From Symmetrospora coprosmae (taxonomy: Eukaryota; Basidiomycota; Cystobasidiomycetes; Symmetrosporaceae): DNA of 64,000 bases. Made by a program: the position numbers and the translations under genes. Each line of letters starts with the position of its first letter. Position 1 is the first letter of the stretch. Shown here piece after piece: positions 48,829 to 60,300 of the stretch. Location: assembly GCA_008802785.1 (NCBI GenBank), contig VUYT01000010.1, forward strand, positions 1 through 64,000, in the 5' to 3' direction. The notes beneath the pieces are model-generated. The model had not been told where the DNA came from. It was given only the letters and a program-made list of their open reading frames with translations, and did not search any database.

Positions 48829-48861
48829 GGACAGGACAGGACAGGACAGGACAGGATAGGA
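48829..48861. repeat. ACAGG pentamer array 2
   Basis: Six copies of AGGAC with one changed unit (AGGAT) at the end, 38 bases before the SKN7 ATG, probably inside the 5' leader. Confidence 0.9.
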
Positions 48862-48898
48862 TAACCACAGAGACGACAGTACCGCCTCTGCCAGCACA

Positions 48899-51800
48899 AT
48901 GAACCGCATACAGCAGACGCAGACGGCAGGCACCAATCTGCCCCAGCAGTACACTCCCGGAGGCGTGAACCTTCTTTCCGACCTCGCGCCCCATCAGCGC
49001 AACCAGCTCGAGAGCCACATATCCAACAGGCCGTTCGAGTTCTCCATCGCCCCGGGCGGGAGGACGTCTCTCACGCGCAGCTCGGCGGGGCAAGCTGCCG
49101 TAGGCAGTAGTAGTAGTGGGGGAGGGCCGCCCGGTGGAAGCGGCAGTGGCGGCAGCAGCTCGTCCGGCACGGGCACCGGCAGTCCTCTCGGCAGACCAGA
49201 AGCACCACTTGGAGGGCTCGCAGGAAGAGCAGGCGCACCGAGATCCATCGATCTCTCGATGCTGTCGCCCATGGACCCGCCCGCCGAGGGGGACCTGCCT
49301 GGGTCCACCCACCCGGACGGGAGCAGCAGCAGCAAGGCGGGTGGTACAGGCACACCGGGAGTAGGCGCAGGCTCTGCTACAGAGAAAGGGACGGGCAAAG
49401 GACGCCAAGCGGGCGGAGCGAGCGATTTCGTCAAGAAGCTCTACAAGTGCGCCCTACCCCACCCGCCGTCCATGTCGCCGCACTCGATGCTGACCGCGCT
49501 CATGCACACAGGATGCTCGAAGAAGATCTCTACAAGAACATTGTCGTGTGGGGAAGTCGCGGCGACTCGTTCATCGTCAAGGTAAGTTGCCGGGCCGTCT
49601 CCTTCCAGTCTAGCCGGGCTGCACTAAGCTCCAGCTGAACGCGCACGTCGGCCACACCCTTGCAGGACACGGCCGAGTTCACAAAGACCATCCTCCCTCA
49701 GCACTTCAAGCACTCGAACTTTGCATCGTTCGTGCGCCAGCTCAACAAGTACGATTTTCACAAGGTCAAGAACCCAGAAGGGCAGTCGGATGCTCCCGGC
49801 GAAACGGTGCGTGCGACAGTGTCGTTATCTAGGCGTGCTCTCTCAGCTCAGTCAGGCTGAGATGTTGCGTGAACGACTGAACGACGCATCAGCAGTACTG
49901 GGAGTTCAAGCACCCGAGCTTCAGCACAGATCAGAAGCACTCACTCGAGAATATAAAGGTGCGCCAGAAGCAAAACGGTGCCGATCGACTGATCAGAACA
50001 ATACGGGAAGTGCGTACTGATCCGTCGCGCGCTGGGCGACTCTGCCATGTCCCTCTCCCTTCCCGCCATAGCGCAAGGTCACGACCGGCAAGAAGCCCGA
50101 AACCCCATTAGCCGGTCCGGGTCAAGGCCGAGCTGGCGATCCTGTGCTTGGAACAGGCAAGGGAATGAATGGGCAGGGTCAACCGCCCTCGGGGTTGCCG
50201 CAGTCGTTCACCGGTCCGTCCCAGCAAGGGCAGCAGCACCCTTCGCCGCTGCAGATGGGCGGCGGCGCCTCGCCTGCACAGCAGTCGCAGGCCCCTTCCG
50301 CCAGCGCCAACTCGCCCGCCAACAGCGGCGACGTCGAGCTCATGAGCCGGCAGATTGCCGTGCTGACGCACAATCAGAAGCAGATTGAGGTGCACATGGA
50401 GCGCTTCGCGGCGCAGTACCAGGCGCTCATGGCGGACCTGCTCGGCCAGCACCGGGCAATCGCTGCGCAGGACGCCTTCACGGCCAACTTCCTCCAGTAC
50501 ACGATCAACCTCGAGTCCCGCCTCAACGTCCTCTCGAACCCGGCGGAACCGCCCGTCTTCCCACCATCGGGCGAGGCGCAGCACCTCATGGCGACGTACT
50601 CTGAGCTCTCGCGCGCGAGGTACGACAAGATGACCGAGAGCAATCGGCGCGCAGAGGCGCTTGGCTTGTTTATCAACGGCATGCGGAGATCGGACGGTGC
50701 GGATGGGCAATTGCACCAGCAGCAGCCGAATGGGGGCGCGTTCGCCGGACAGGGAATGCTGACGCACCAGCGGCACAGCAGCGAGAACGATCCCAGCCCG
50801 GAGTTCGGCCAGCAGATGCTTCCTGGCGGATACGGTAACCCGCAGCAGCAGCAGCAGCAGCAGCACTCAGGCTTTCCACACCACCAAGGGCCGCCATTCT
50901 CGCATATGCAGCAGCAGCAGCAGCAGCAGCATCCGCACGGCACGCCCCTGCATCATCCGCAGGCGCAGTATCCTGGCCCACATCACCACCAGCAGGACGC
51001 AATGATGGGCAGCGGCGCATACTTTCCAAAAGCGATCGGCTCGATACAGCCGGATGAGTCGCCTGCCAACTCGAGCGAGGCGACGTACGACTCGGGCGAG
51101 CGCGGTGGTTCAGCCATGGGTGGCAATAACAGCAGGGTGTCCGGGCCGTCGAGCTCGTTTGCAGATCTTGGCGAGATCAGACTGGGAGGCAATGATGGCG
51201 GAGCAGGGCCAGCCAGTGCACGTTTGACGGGCTTCCCTCACCTGCAGCATCAGCATCAGCATCAGCATCAGCCTCAACATCAACAGCAGCAGAACGCGCA
51301 GGATTCGTACTTCCCCGCTCCAGGATCGGCACCGCTCAGACCGAGCGTGGCGATCACGCCGGGCGCAGTCATGATTTCGACAATGAATAATGTGCCCATC
51401 TACAGTAACAGCAGCACCATCAGCATCAGCAACCTCAGCAACAACATGGAAGGGACGCGCGAGGCCTCGCAGGCGACGCCAGACGGGGACATTCTATCGC
51501 CCAACACGGCGGGCCTAACGGCGGCAAATACGTCACGCAATCGGGACCCGGTCTTCCTCGCCGAAGGGGAGGACATTGCGGCCTTTGCGGCTGCGCTCAA
51601 GGGCGGCCAGTCGTCCGCTGCCGTCCGGTCCGCACTCACGAGCCAGCCGCTGCTCGTGCGCCGGGCGACATACATCCCCGGGTGGTCGGTCCCGCCACGC
51701 GTCCTGCTCGTCGAAGACGATGCCGTCTGCAGGAACCTCACTACGAGGTTCCTCCAGATCTTTGGCTGCACCATCGACGTCGCGGCGGACGGCGTTGAGG

Positions 51801-52456
51801 CCGTCAACAAGATGCAGACTGGCGTGTATGACGTCTGTCTCATGGACATCTCGATGCCCAATCTAGACGGTGGGTTTTGCTACCGCCTCGATGTTACAGG
51901 ATTCAGTGCGGCCACTGACGAGGCTTGGGAAACAGGCGTGTCGGCCACGTCGCTGATCCGGCAATTTGACGCAATGACGCCAATCATCTCGATGACGGGC
52001 AACTCACGGCCAGATGAGGTGCTGACATACTTTTCGCACGGGATGAATGACGTGCTGCCGAAGCCATTCACAAAGGAAGGGGTGCTCTCGATGCTGGAGA
52101 AGCACCTGCTGCATCTCAAGAACATCCACCAGAATCCAGAGATTGCGCCCGATGTGAACCAGCTCGAGGAGCTCGATACCGAGTCGTTCGATCCCACTTC
52201 GGGCGAGAACCCGTTCCTCAACTTGGGCATCAGCAACGAAGACTATCTTAACCTCATCTCGTCCGGAAACGGGACCGGCGGCTCGGCCTTCCGCTGGAGC
52301 GTCACGCCGAGCCCCAGCCCTGGTACGGGAGCGGCGGGTCAGACGAGCTCTAAAGAAGGAAGCGCGCCCGTGACTTTGGGTAAGCGCGGGCAGCAGGATG
52401 GCGATTCCCCGCAGCTCAAGGACGGGCCAAAACGCGCGCGGTTCCTGGAGATGTAG
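48899..52456 (+). CDS. SKN7: Response regulator transcription factor Skn7 (HSF domain plus receiver)
   Basis: Nuclear output of the fungal two-component phosphorelay; controls oxidative-stress, osmotic and cell-wall genes. Exons 48899-49446, 49512-49581, 49666-49806, 49896-49958, 50072-51869, 51936-52456 give 1046 residues. Ser/Gly-rich N-terminus; HSF-type DNA-binding domain from [20 protein letters not shown] through [20 protein letters not shown] and YWEFKHPSF; coiled coil around [21 protein letters not shown] long Gln/His-rich linker follows with two polyQ runs (50842-50863, 50909-50930). The receiver is [20 protein letters not shown], with phospho-acceptor Asp in [12 protein letters not shown], Thr in ISMTGNS and Lys in LPKPFTKEG. 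The C-tail is Ser-rich. It is larger than yeast Skn7 (622) mainly because of the linker. The last intron is 66 bases and has no stop in frame. Confidence 0.96.
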
Positions 52457-52905
52457 CGCGTGGCATATGTGTCAAAGGAGGAACAAGAAGCATAAAGCAA
52501 GAAGCACTGCAAGGCAGTGAGGTCGTGAAGCGAAAGACTAGTAGTCCCCAAAGGCCAAGCCGGTACCCATTTCTATTGAGTTCTTTTGGGGCTGGTGTCT
52601 TGCGGTCCTGTACGTGTAGCATCGAGCGGCTCGCGCGAAGCAAGGCCTGATTGCCTAAGAGGGGCAATCTAAGTCAGAGCGCAGGGTCGCTGCTGCCAGC
52701 TTGCGTCAAGTGATGGGGCACTTGATATATGTTGGTGGCGGATACACAGCGGTATCCTTGCCTTGCCGCCCACTGACTGGACAGGACACTGCTGCGTTTC
52801 GACGGCAGAAGTCGCGCCTCCATCGCCTACAATATCGTGTCACCGCACGCTTCGTGCAACCAGCTCGGCACCGGACCCTAGGCCTGTCGACACAGAAGCG
52901 GCTGG
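52457..52905. other. Intergenic, SKN7 3' side / F-box gene promoter
   Basis: About 450 bases, both neighbours on plus. No coding or repeat signal seen. Confidence 0.4.
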
Positions 52906-53936
52906 ATGAACCAGCCGCGTCCCGCCCACTCGTGTGGTCACTTCGACCGATTGCCGAATGAACTGCTCCTCTACGTACGCATCGAATCTCGCGGCTTGCT
53001 CTGTCTGCGCAGGAGTATCAGCCTACGAGGGACCGCCAGACGAGCTGACATGCCCACCGATCTCGCACGTCCGGACTCTCGCTTACAGCTTCTCCCCTCC
53101 TGCACGCCTCTTTCTTTGCTACAGCTCGCACGGACATGCAGAGCGTAAGCGCGCTTTCTATACTGCAGCGGCCTCCAGATCTCGGCTGGGCATCTTGCCC
53201 GAACTGACGCACGGTTCCGAGGCCCAGCCTGCGCTCTGCCCTGCTCAACCGTGTGCTCGCAGAGCCTATTTGGCGGCATGCGCGCACTGCATACCCGCCC
53301 ATTCAGTGTCGGCGAACTCAGATGCTACCCTTTGGTGTGTCTATGATCACGAAGGTGGACATCCCGCTCCCACCCAAGCCGGACGACGAGCTGTCCGAGC
53401 CCGAGTTCGCGAGTCTCATCTTCACAGATACGTGCACTGTGAGCGCGGTCCTGGCTGCTCGTGCCGACGCGATGCCTTGGGTAGCAGCGGTAGTCGGCTG
53501 ATGCGCGAACTACGCTTACAGGGCTGTGCCGCCGGACCGGCCAAGGCGTACCCCGAATTGCGCAAGCGGATCTGCGAAAGCTGCGCAAGTACACGGTAAG
53601 GGGACCTGCTCTGCCGTAAGCTCGTATTCGTAGCGAGCTGATCCATCCGCCTGATCGTATGAAAGCCTCGCCTCTCTCAGCACCCTGATCCGCCGCTACC
53701 CGCACATGAACAAAGAGATCCTCTTAGCGCTAGTCAAGACGTGCGGTGCAACGCAGAGCAGCGTTGCATGGCTCTACTGGGATACAGACGTCGAGGCGGT
53801 CGTCTCGGCGTACAGGGCCGACTCGACGATTGTCAGAAGCTACGGATCTTTCGGATGGTCCATGCGGGACAGAGGAGCGCCAGATTCGACATTCGCGAAG
53901 AAGTGGTTCGAGTGGATCAGGGCAGAGTGGGTCTGA
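52906..53936 (+). CDS. F-box-like protein with Cys pairs (basidiomycete type)
   Basis: Probably a substrate adaptor for an SCF ubiquitin ligase. From the ATG at 52906 the first exon ends FDRLPNELLLY, the opening of an F-box. After an intron with acceptor near 53088 comes PSCTPLSLLQLARTCRA, the second F-box helix, then EPIWRHARTAYPPIQ and PLPPKPDDELSEPEFASLIF. In related basidiomycete proteins the latter leads into a zinc-like CxxC..RxCxxC element; here TDTC and RKRICESC are the visible pairs. The C-terminal exon (HMNKEILLALVKTCGATQSS to KWFEWIRAEWV) ends at 53936. Some exon joins are approximate and one middle exon may be missing, so the protein is not fully resolved. Confidence 0.55.
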
Positions 53937-54161
53937 GCGATGCGTGTGACACAGGAAGGCCTCGCTCTGTCAGCTTCGCGGGCGGCTGACTTCCCCGTAT
54001 ACATCGGTCAGAGAGGCCCTCGCAGAAATGGCGATATCACGATAAGCAGCTACCATACGCTACAGCGCTTTCGCACTTGTTCATACGGAGTAAGGAGTGC
54101 CACACGGGCGCGTCTGTACTGCTACATGGTGTCATTCCTAATGGACGCACGCTCCCGCCAT

Positions 54162-54740
54162 TCATTGCGACGGATTCTTGTCCCCAATTGGGATCTCCTG
54201 GCCGCCGGATACTTTCGAGTAGCCGGTCCTGGCGTAGTCAGAGTACTTCTCCTCCTCTTCCCTGCTCAGGGTCTTGCCGCCAAAGCGCTGTGAAGCCATC
54301 CCGACTGTGGGACATTAAATAACGCAGCATCAGCGTGCCTTCCGGAAGCGTAGGCAATCCCAGCCGGCAAAGAGGAGGGCATGCGACTCACCGCCTTTGT
54401 CGAGGTAGTCCTGTCCGCCGGCTGCGTTTGTCGTTCCACCAGCGGCCGGATCGTTCGTCCCCTGTGCATTAGTCTGTTGTGTGGAGTAGGCAGAGAGAGA
54501 GAGAGACATCGGAGACGAGCGTGTGCAGCGAGCGACACAGTGTCGGAAGAGGTGGAGCGTGATCGCGTCAGCAAATGGTGGTGGTGTGGAACATACGACG
54601 TGTACCGGAGTGCAAGCCTCCAGAGCTCTCTCGCGATAGAGCCTGCTCTCCGGTCTCCTCGAGTCTCCGCCGAAGCTCACGGCAGATCCGCCCTGGCCAC
54701 TGCTGCCAATCTTCGATGCGAGTCCTTTGAGCTTATCCAT
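54162..54740 (-). CDS. Small hydrophilic protein, unknown function
   Basis: I do not assign a function. Exons about 54740-54597, 54473-54392, 54304-54162 give about 122 residues. The start MDKLKGLASKIGSSGQGG, a Gly/Asn-rich middle (GGTTNAAGGQDYLDKG) and the end QRFGGKTLSREEEKYSDYAR, ..GDKNPSQ recall a group of small soluble fungal proteins with repeated DKG and FGG segments and a mostly disordered, polar composition. There is no signal peptide, membrane helix or cysteine pattern. The donor of exon 1 is ambiguous: three in-frame GT sites lie within 15 bases, and GTATGT is the strongest. It converges on the F-box gene (226 bases apart). Confidence 0.6.
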
Positions 54741-55024
54741 AACGTGTGTGAGGTGTATATGTATGTGTCGTACAGGAAGATGGTGCAGAGGCAAGGAGCC
54801 AGAGATGGCCATCTCTCGAACGTGTCTCTCGCTGTCCCTTTGCTTTCAAAGGCCCCGCAATTTGCCACCGCTGTGTGCGACGTCACTGCGTCTCCCCGGA
54901 TCCGCGCTGCGGAGAAGGCAATCAGGGCAACGGAAGTGCCGGCTTCCAGACACGGCGGCTTGTGCACGGTTCATGCACACAATGTGATTGTACATGTGTG
55001 CAATCATGATGCATTGCAATGAAT

Positions 55025-57030
55025 CTAGTACCCCGGGCCGCCGAGGCTGACGCGCCCGTTCCTCCCGATGCTCTTTCTGATGCTGGTACTGCCGGGCGTG
55101 CCGTGCCTCACCGGTGTCGCGCCGCCAATATTCTGCCACGCATCAGCCCCATATGCATCTCTGCTAGACATGCCCCTCTCCCTCAACAGCGCCTCCTCCG
55201 CCTCATCCTCGGCCGTCGACGTGCTCACGTCGCGCCTGGCATAGTTGACGCGGGGATTGACAAATTTGGCGTCGTACTCGTGCATGACCTCGCGGCTGAT
55301 GGTGTGCCTATCGCGCACGAGCTGCGAGTACACGTGGATCAGGCCGTACGTCTGCATCGCGCGTCGTCACAACAGCACAGATACAGGGGTCAGTTACGCG
55401 CGCGCCGTGCAGAGCGGAACCACGAGGAGGGGGAAGGGAAGGATGGGGCAGCCGCACCTGCGCGAGGAGGAACATCGCGGCCAGCGAGAACGAGAGCAGG
55501 TTGCTCCGGTCCATGAGCTGCGTGAGGAGCGCCAGGGGCGGCGAGTAGATTCTGCAGATGGGGCAAGTTCGTAAAAGATGTCAGCTCGGCGGACTGGCCG
55601 TTGCGTGCGGCTGCAGAGGGCGACGAGGCGGGGCTGCGCCACGTCACGTCACGCCACGCACGCAAAGAAGCGGAGCGAGAAGCTCGGAGGGGTCCAGACG
55701 GAGAGCTCCTGTATCTGCTGCTGCTCGCTGTTGTGCCCGCCGGACGACGCATTGCCGACAAGGAGATGCCATGCGCCGCGTCTGCAAGGCGCATCAAAGC
55801 TCGTGAGCGCGGATCATTGGCCATGGCACCGGGAGAGGGGCGTGCTGGACGCACAGGCATCGCTTCCACAGCGCATCTGTTTCGGCGCCGCCTTCTGGTT
55901 CTGACCCGCCTTCCATGCGTCTCTGCATTGCCGCGTTGCCGAGCCTGACTGTCTTTGCGTTCGGGCTGTTGATGGGGTCCTGGTATGCACACAACAACGC
56001 ATTCAGCCTGCGGTCCCTGCGCAACCTGTGCGTGAAAACGGCACCCACCCTGCGTAAAAAGAGGCGATACTGCCTCCGGCGCGTGAACAGCCACATGGCA
56101 TTCCCGATGCTGACCAGGACAGCGATCCAGCAGAGCGCGTGTGCCTGAGGGCGAGTACACGGAGAGCCAGTCAGAAGGTTTTCTCGCGGTTGCCATTGGA
56201 CTTGATAACGAGAGGAGAGACCACGCACCACGGTGTAGATGAACCCGGTGCCCCGGCCCCCAGCTCCCGCCCAGCGGTGCATTGTGCCCTGCGTTGAGCG
56301 ACGCAACTCTTCCAGGCGCGCTTCTGCCGTGTCTGCGAGTTTTGCCGACCGGGACAATGACGACGACATGTTCTTCCTGCTGGTGAGGGCGTCCGTCGCG
56401 CCGAGCGATGCACGCAGGAGGATGTGCAGGGTCAGAGTGGCGATGGCGGCTCTGATGCGGGATGCGCGCGGGGGGGCCCCAATGCAGCGTCAGCCTGGCG
56501 TGCATCATTAATCTTGGGGTGGGGGCACGCACGGATAGGCAAAGTCGGCGAGGGCGTCAGAGTCGAGGTTGACGGTTTCCGAGACTGACAGCTCGTACCT
56601 GTCCCAGAGGTCGCGCGGGACGGCGGCCAGGCTGCGGGCGTCGAAAGCAGTCAGGCGTTTGCACTCTGAGAGCAGCACAAGGCAAGGCGCGGACGCACCG
56701 CTGGTACCATGGCTTCCTGCTCGACTTTATGATGCGCACTGCGCCTTTCCGCGTCCTCGGGGTGCCGCCCGGCCCAAGACCAGCGGCGCCAGAGCTCGCA
56801 GGGCGTCTGGGCGTTTCGAAGGTGGCCTCGTTGGGTCCGCTCCTTCTCGGTGGTGTGGATGTGGACGTGGATGCGGATGCAGCAGGTGGTCCAAGGGGGT
56901 CTGCTGGCCGTGCTGGTGGAGGCGGTCCAGCCCTGGGTGATGCTTGCAGGCCAGTCCGGAGCCTGGCCAGAGCTTGATGGGTCGGCGGGGTGGAGATGCT
57001 GTTGCTGTCAGTGGTGGAGTATCGCGGCAT
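55025..57030 (-). CDS. NUR1: Nur1-like nuclear rim protein
   Basis: Inner-nuclear-membrane protein that, with a Lem2-type partner, tethers rDNA or heterochromatin at the nuclear rim in yeasts. The ATG at 57030 opens a Pro/Ser/Thr-rich region (MPRYSTTDSNSISTPPTHQA) ending KGAVRIIKSSRKPWYQR. Next comes RLTAFDARSLAAVPRDLWDR leading to SVSETVNLDSDALADFAYP, then a hydrophobic piece and CWIAVLVSIGNAMWLFTRRR with QYRLF. SPNAKTVRL follows, then ELSVWTPPSFSLRFFA, IYSPPLALLTQLMDRSNLL and a last helix. The C-terminal exon has TISREVMHEYDAKFVNPRV, the most typical Nur1 stretch (pattern KEVxxEYDxKFVxPR). The order of all blocks matches the fungal Nur1 family. Five or six exons; the first intron's exact ends are unsure. 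Confidence 0.82.
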
Positions 57031-57388
57031 TGTATCGTGTGCTATGCTATCTCTACGCTGTCATGATGGTCAAGAGCCAACCTGCCATGGATGTGGGCCG
57101 CGGGTGGCCATATTGTACGGTGCTCTTTCCATGCACGGACATGGCATGGCATGGCATGGCATCCATCCACATTGCATCAATCTATCCATATGCAGTCCAT
57201 CCATCCCTCCATCCATCCATCCATCCATCCATCCATCCATACATTGCCCGCATTCTCCCTTCCAGCCTGGGCCAGACCACAGAGACGCGTTCATGTACAG
57301 TACCCGATGCACGTGCCACAGCCACAGCCACATCTCTTCCTCCTTTCCACTCTCTGACAGGGAACACATAGCAGCCATAGCATCGACG
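57031..57388. promoter_or_regulatory. Divergent intergenic region, NUR1 / Uds1, with simple repeats
   Basis: About 360 bases between the starts. It holds ATGGC pentamers and an ATCC tract. The Uds1 frame stays open upstream through the whole region, so an upstream start is possible. Confidence 0.5.
57141..57242. repeat. ATGGC pentamers and ATCC tetranucleotide tract
   Basis: Four copies of ATGGC (57141-57160), then imperfect and finally perfect ATCC repeats (about 57197-57241, ten or more units in the perfect part). Both lie between the NUR1 and Uds1 starts. Confidence 0.85.
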
Positions 57389-60300
57389 ATGAGGCGCTTC
57401 CTGGGGCAGAACCTGACCCTCGCCGTCCCTCCTTCCTCAGAGTCGGCCTCAGTCTCGCAGACTCCAGGCGCGTCCTCACCCTCAGAGTCGTTCGCGACAA
57501 GAGCACTCCAGTCCCTCTCGCTGGAACGGTACAGGAGCACAGCGAGTGCGAGCGATAAGGACAAGGGAAAGAGAGATGGCATTGGCATTGGCATTGGCAA
57601 TGGCAATGGCTCGGACGCTGCGCCGCTCGTCTTGCCCGCGGTCGCGGTCGAGGACAACGGCACAGCCATCGCGGACGGACCGCCGACCATCCCTCGGAAG
57701 GACTCTGCGACATACAATGGTACAGGCACGGACGAGGCCTGGGCGGCTGTGAAGTTGCCCTTCGCCAGCTCGGACTCCAGCTCCAGCTCGGCCGGCGCCA
57801 CCGGTACCGATAGTCCTGCCGGTGCACAGAGCAACGTTAACGACGCACAAGACCAGCCAGCCCAGCAGCCACGGGAAGCTTTCCCGCCCAGCTTGCGCCT
57901 CAGCTCCCTCGTCAACTTCAAAGACCAACTCACTATGGACCTCCTCTCGAGCGACGCCCTCGTCCACGCGGAGCAGCTCGAGATTCTCGGCTTTGAAGAG
58001 GTCGAGGAGTTGCGGCGGGTGCGTCTTATGCTCATCGCTCCCACTCAAGATGTGCGTCATGTTCTGACGTTCCTTCCACACGGGACGGTCACGATTGTCG
58101 GACAGGAACACACGCTCCTCGCGACGCGCCTCGCCATGCTCCAGAACAAGCTCGCCGTAGAGTCCAAGATACGCGAAGCGTCTCTCGCGATAGCGCGCTT
58201 GTACGCGCCCGACGGCAAGAGCAAGCGCTTGTCGCGCCAGGCGTCTGAGCAGCTCGACACGGCCAACCGCAGAGTTGACGCCGCCCGGAACGACGTCAAC
58301 CGCGTCGGGGCGCGCGAGGCCGAGGTGCGCACGCGCATCCTGGCCCACATGGCCGGAGCGCTCGCGTGCGCCCTGCGCCGCGCCGAGCACTCTGCCCATG
58401 CACACGCTCACCACGCGGGCATAAGCTCCGGCCGCACGACGCCCACAACGGCCGTGTCGGCGTACTTTTCGCCGAGGATCAAGAACGCCGCCCTGCCCCC
58501 GCTGCCACCCTCGCTCGGCGGCAGCACCACCTCCGCCAGGTCACATCCAACTAGCGCAAACCTCCTATCTCCGCGCTCGGCGTACAGCGCGACCTTTTCG
58601 CCGGCCGCATCAACGTCGTCCAGTTCCGCCGCAAGCAGGATCGGTAACGGCATGTTTGCGGCCTCCATCATGCCGTTCGAAGGGCCGCACCTCTTTGCTG
58701 GCAACAAGGACGCCGTCCTCCCTTTTGCGCCTGCTCGCCTCTCGCCGAGTCTCCACCAGGGCGCGTCGTTCAGCCTCGACCGCGACATTGAGCGAGACGC
58801 ATCGTCGCTAACGCAAAGTACTCGCCTGCCATACTCTGCGTCGCCGCTCGTCAACTCCACCAGCAGCTCGCACTCGCAAGCGCAAGCACACGGCGTGCAG
58901 ACTGCTGCGCTGGAGGAGGCGCATCTCGCTATCGAGCGCCTCGAGGCAGAGAAGGAGGAGCTACAGGCGTTGCTGACTGGCTATCGCGGGAGAGAGAACG
59001 AAGACACGCAGAAGGTCAGGGTGGAGGAACGGCGAGTCGCGGAAGATCGAGCGCGTCTCGCTGCGCTCACGCAAGAGGTCAGCGAACGAGACGCACGGCT
59101 GCGCCAGCTCGAGGCGGAGAGGGAGGCCGAGCGGCGGGACCTCCTTAGCGCACTGCAGGACACGCTGCAGCGGCATCGGCTGCCAGAGCGCAATAGCGGC
59201 ACAGCGCACCTAGGCGCCCTGCTGCCGTCCCCTCAAGCGACCATCCACCTCCCCACGTTTGTATCGTCGCAGCTTCCCGCTTTCTTGTGCAGTGCGGACG
59301 AGGAGCACTCGCGTGTCCTGGGTAAATACACGGCGCTGCAGAAGCAGCTTGGCGAGCGGGATCGCGCAGCGTCGGCGAGCAGCGCGCAGGCGCAGGAGAA
59401 AGAGGCCCTGGCGAGTCGGCGGGCCGTCGAGATGCTCACACAGGAGAAGCAGGTTCTCTTGAAGTCGATTGCGCGCTCCGAGGCCGCCTGCGCCGCGCTC
59501 GAGGCACGCGCCTCTGGGCTAGAAGAGCAGCTCGAGCAGAGCGCGGCGCTTGCGCAGGAGCAGGCGGCGCACGCGGAGAGGGCGCTGCAGGAGGCGCAGA
59601 ACTGCTTCAGCGACCGCTTGCAAGAGACTGAACGGCGCAACCAGCACGACGCGGACGGGGAGCGGCGAAGCTTGCGCGCGAGGCTCGAGAACCTCCAGCG
59701 GGACCTCGCGGGCGTGCGCGAGGAACGCCGCTCGCTCGGAGATAAGCTGCAGACGCTCTGGGCGCGCCTGCCGGATGAGGAGGCGCTGGCGGCGAGGAAT
59801 GCCCTTTCCGACCGGGACGAGCTATCGGCGTACAAGGCAGCTTTTGGTGTCGGATCAGCGCCGTCGGCGGCGACCACTTTTTCGCTGGACCGCTTCGTCC
59901 CGCGACTGGACGCGACCCTCGACGGGACTGACAAACTGTACGCGCGCCTGCTCGTGCAGGAGGAACACACGCTTGCCCAAAAGGCGGGCACGGAGCGCGC
60001 GCAGAAGCTGCTCCAGGAGAGTCGGGGCAGCCTGGAGGTGTACGCGGGGCAGGTGCGCGAGCTCAGCGCGCGGCTCGAGGCCGGGAGCGCGAAGGAGGTG
60101 CAGCTGCGCGATGGCCTCGCCAGCGCACAGGGCCAGGCGGATAGACTCGACGCGGAAAAGGCCGAGCTGGAGCGGAAGTGCAATGCGCTCATGGAGGAGA
60201 AGAGCACGCTGGAGAAGCGGTTCGCCGCCATCAGCGCGAGCAATGCCAGCCAGGAGAAGGATGCGCAAGCGCGGCGCTCGCTCGAGACGCAGCTCGAAGA

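Larger units (their letters stand above)
48417..48898. promoter_or_regulatory. Divergent intergenic region, Yip1 protein / SKN7
   Basis: About 480 bases between starts, with two separate AGGAC pentamer arrays (see repeats), one only 38 bases before the SKN7 ATG. Confidence 0.5.
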
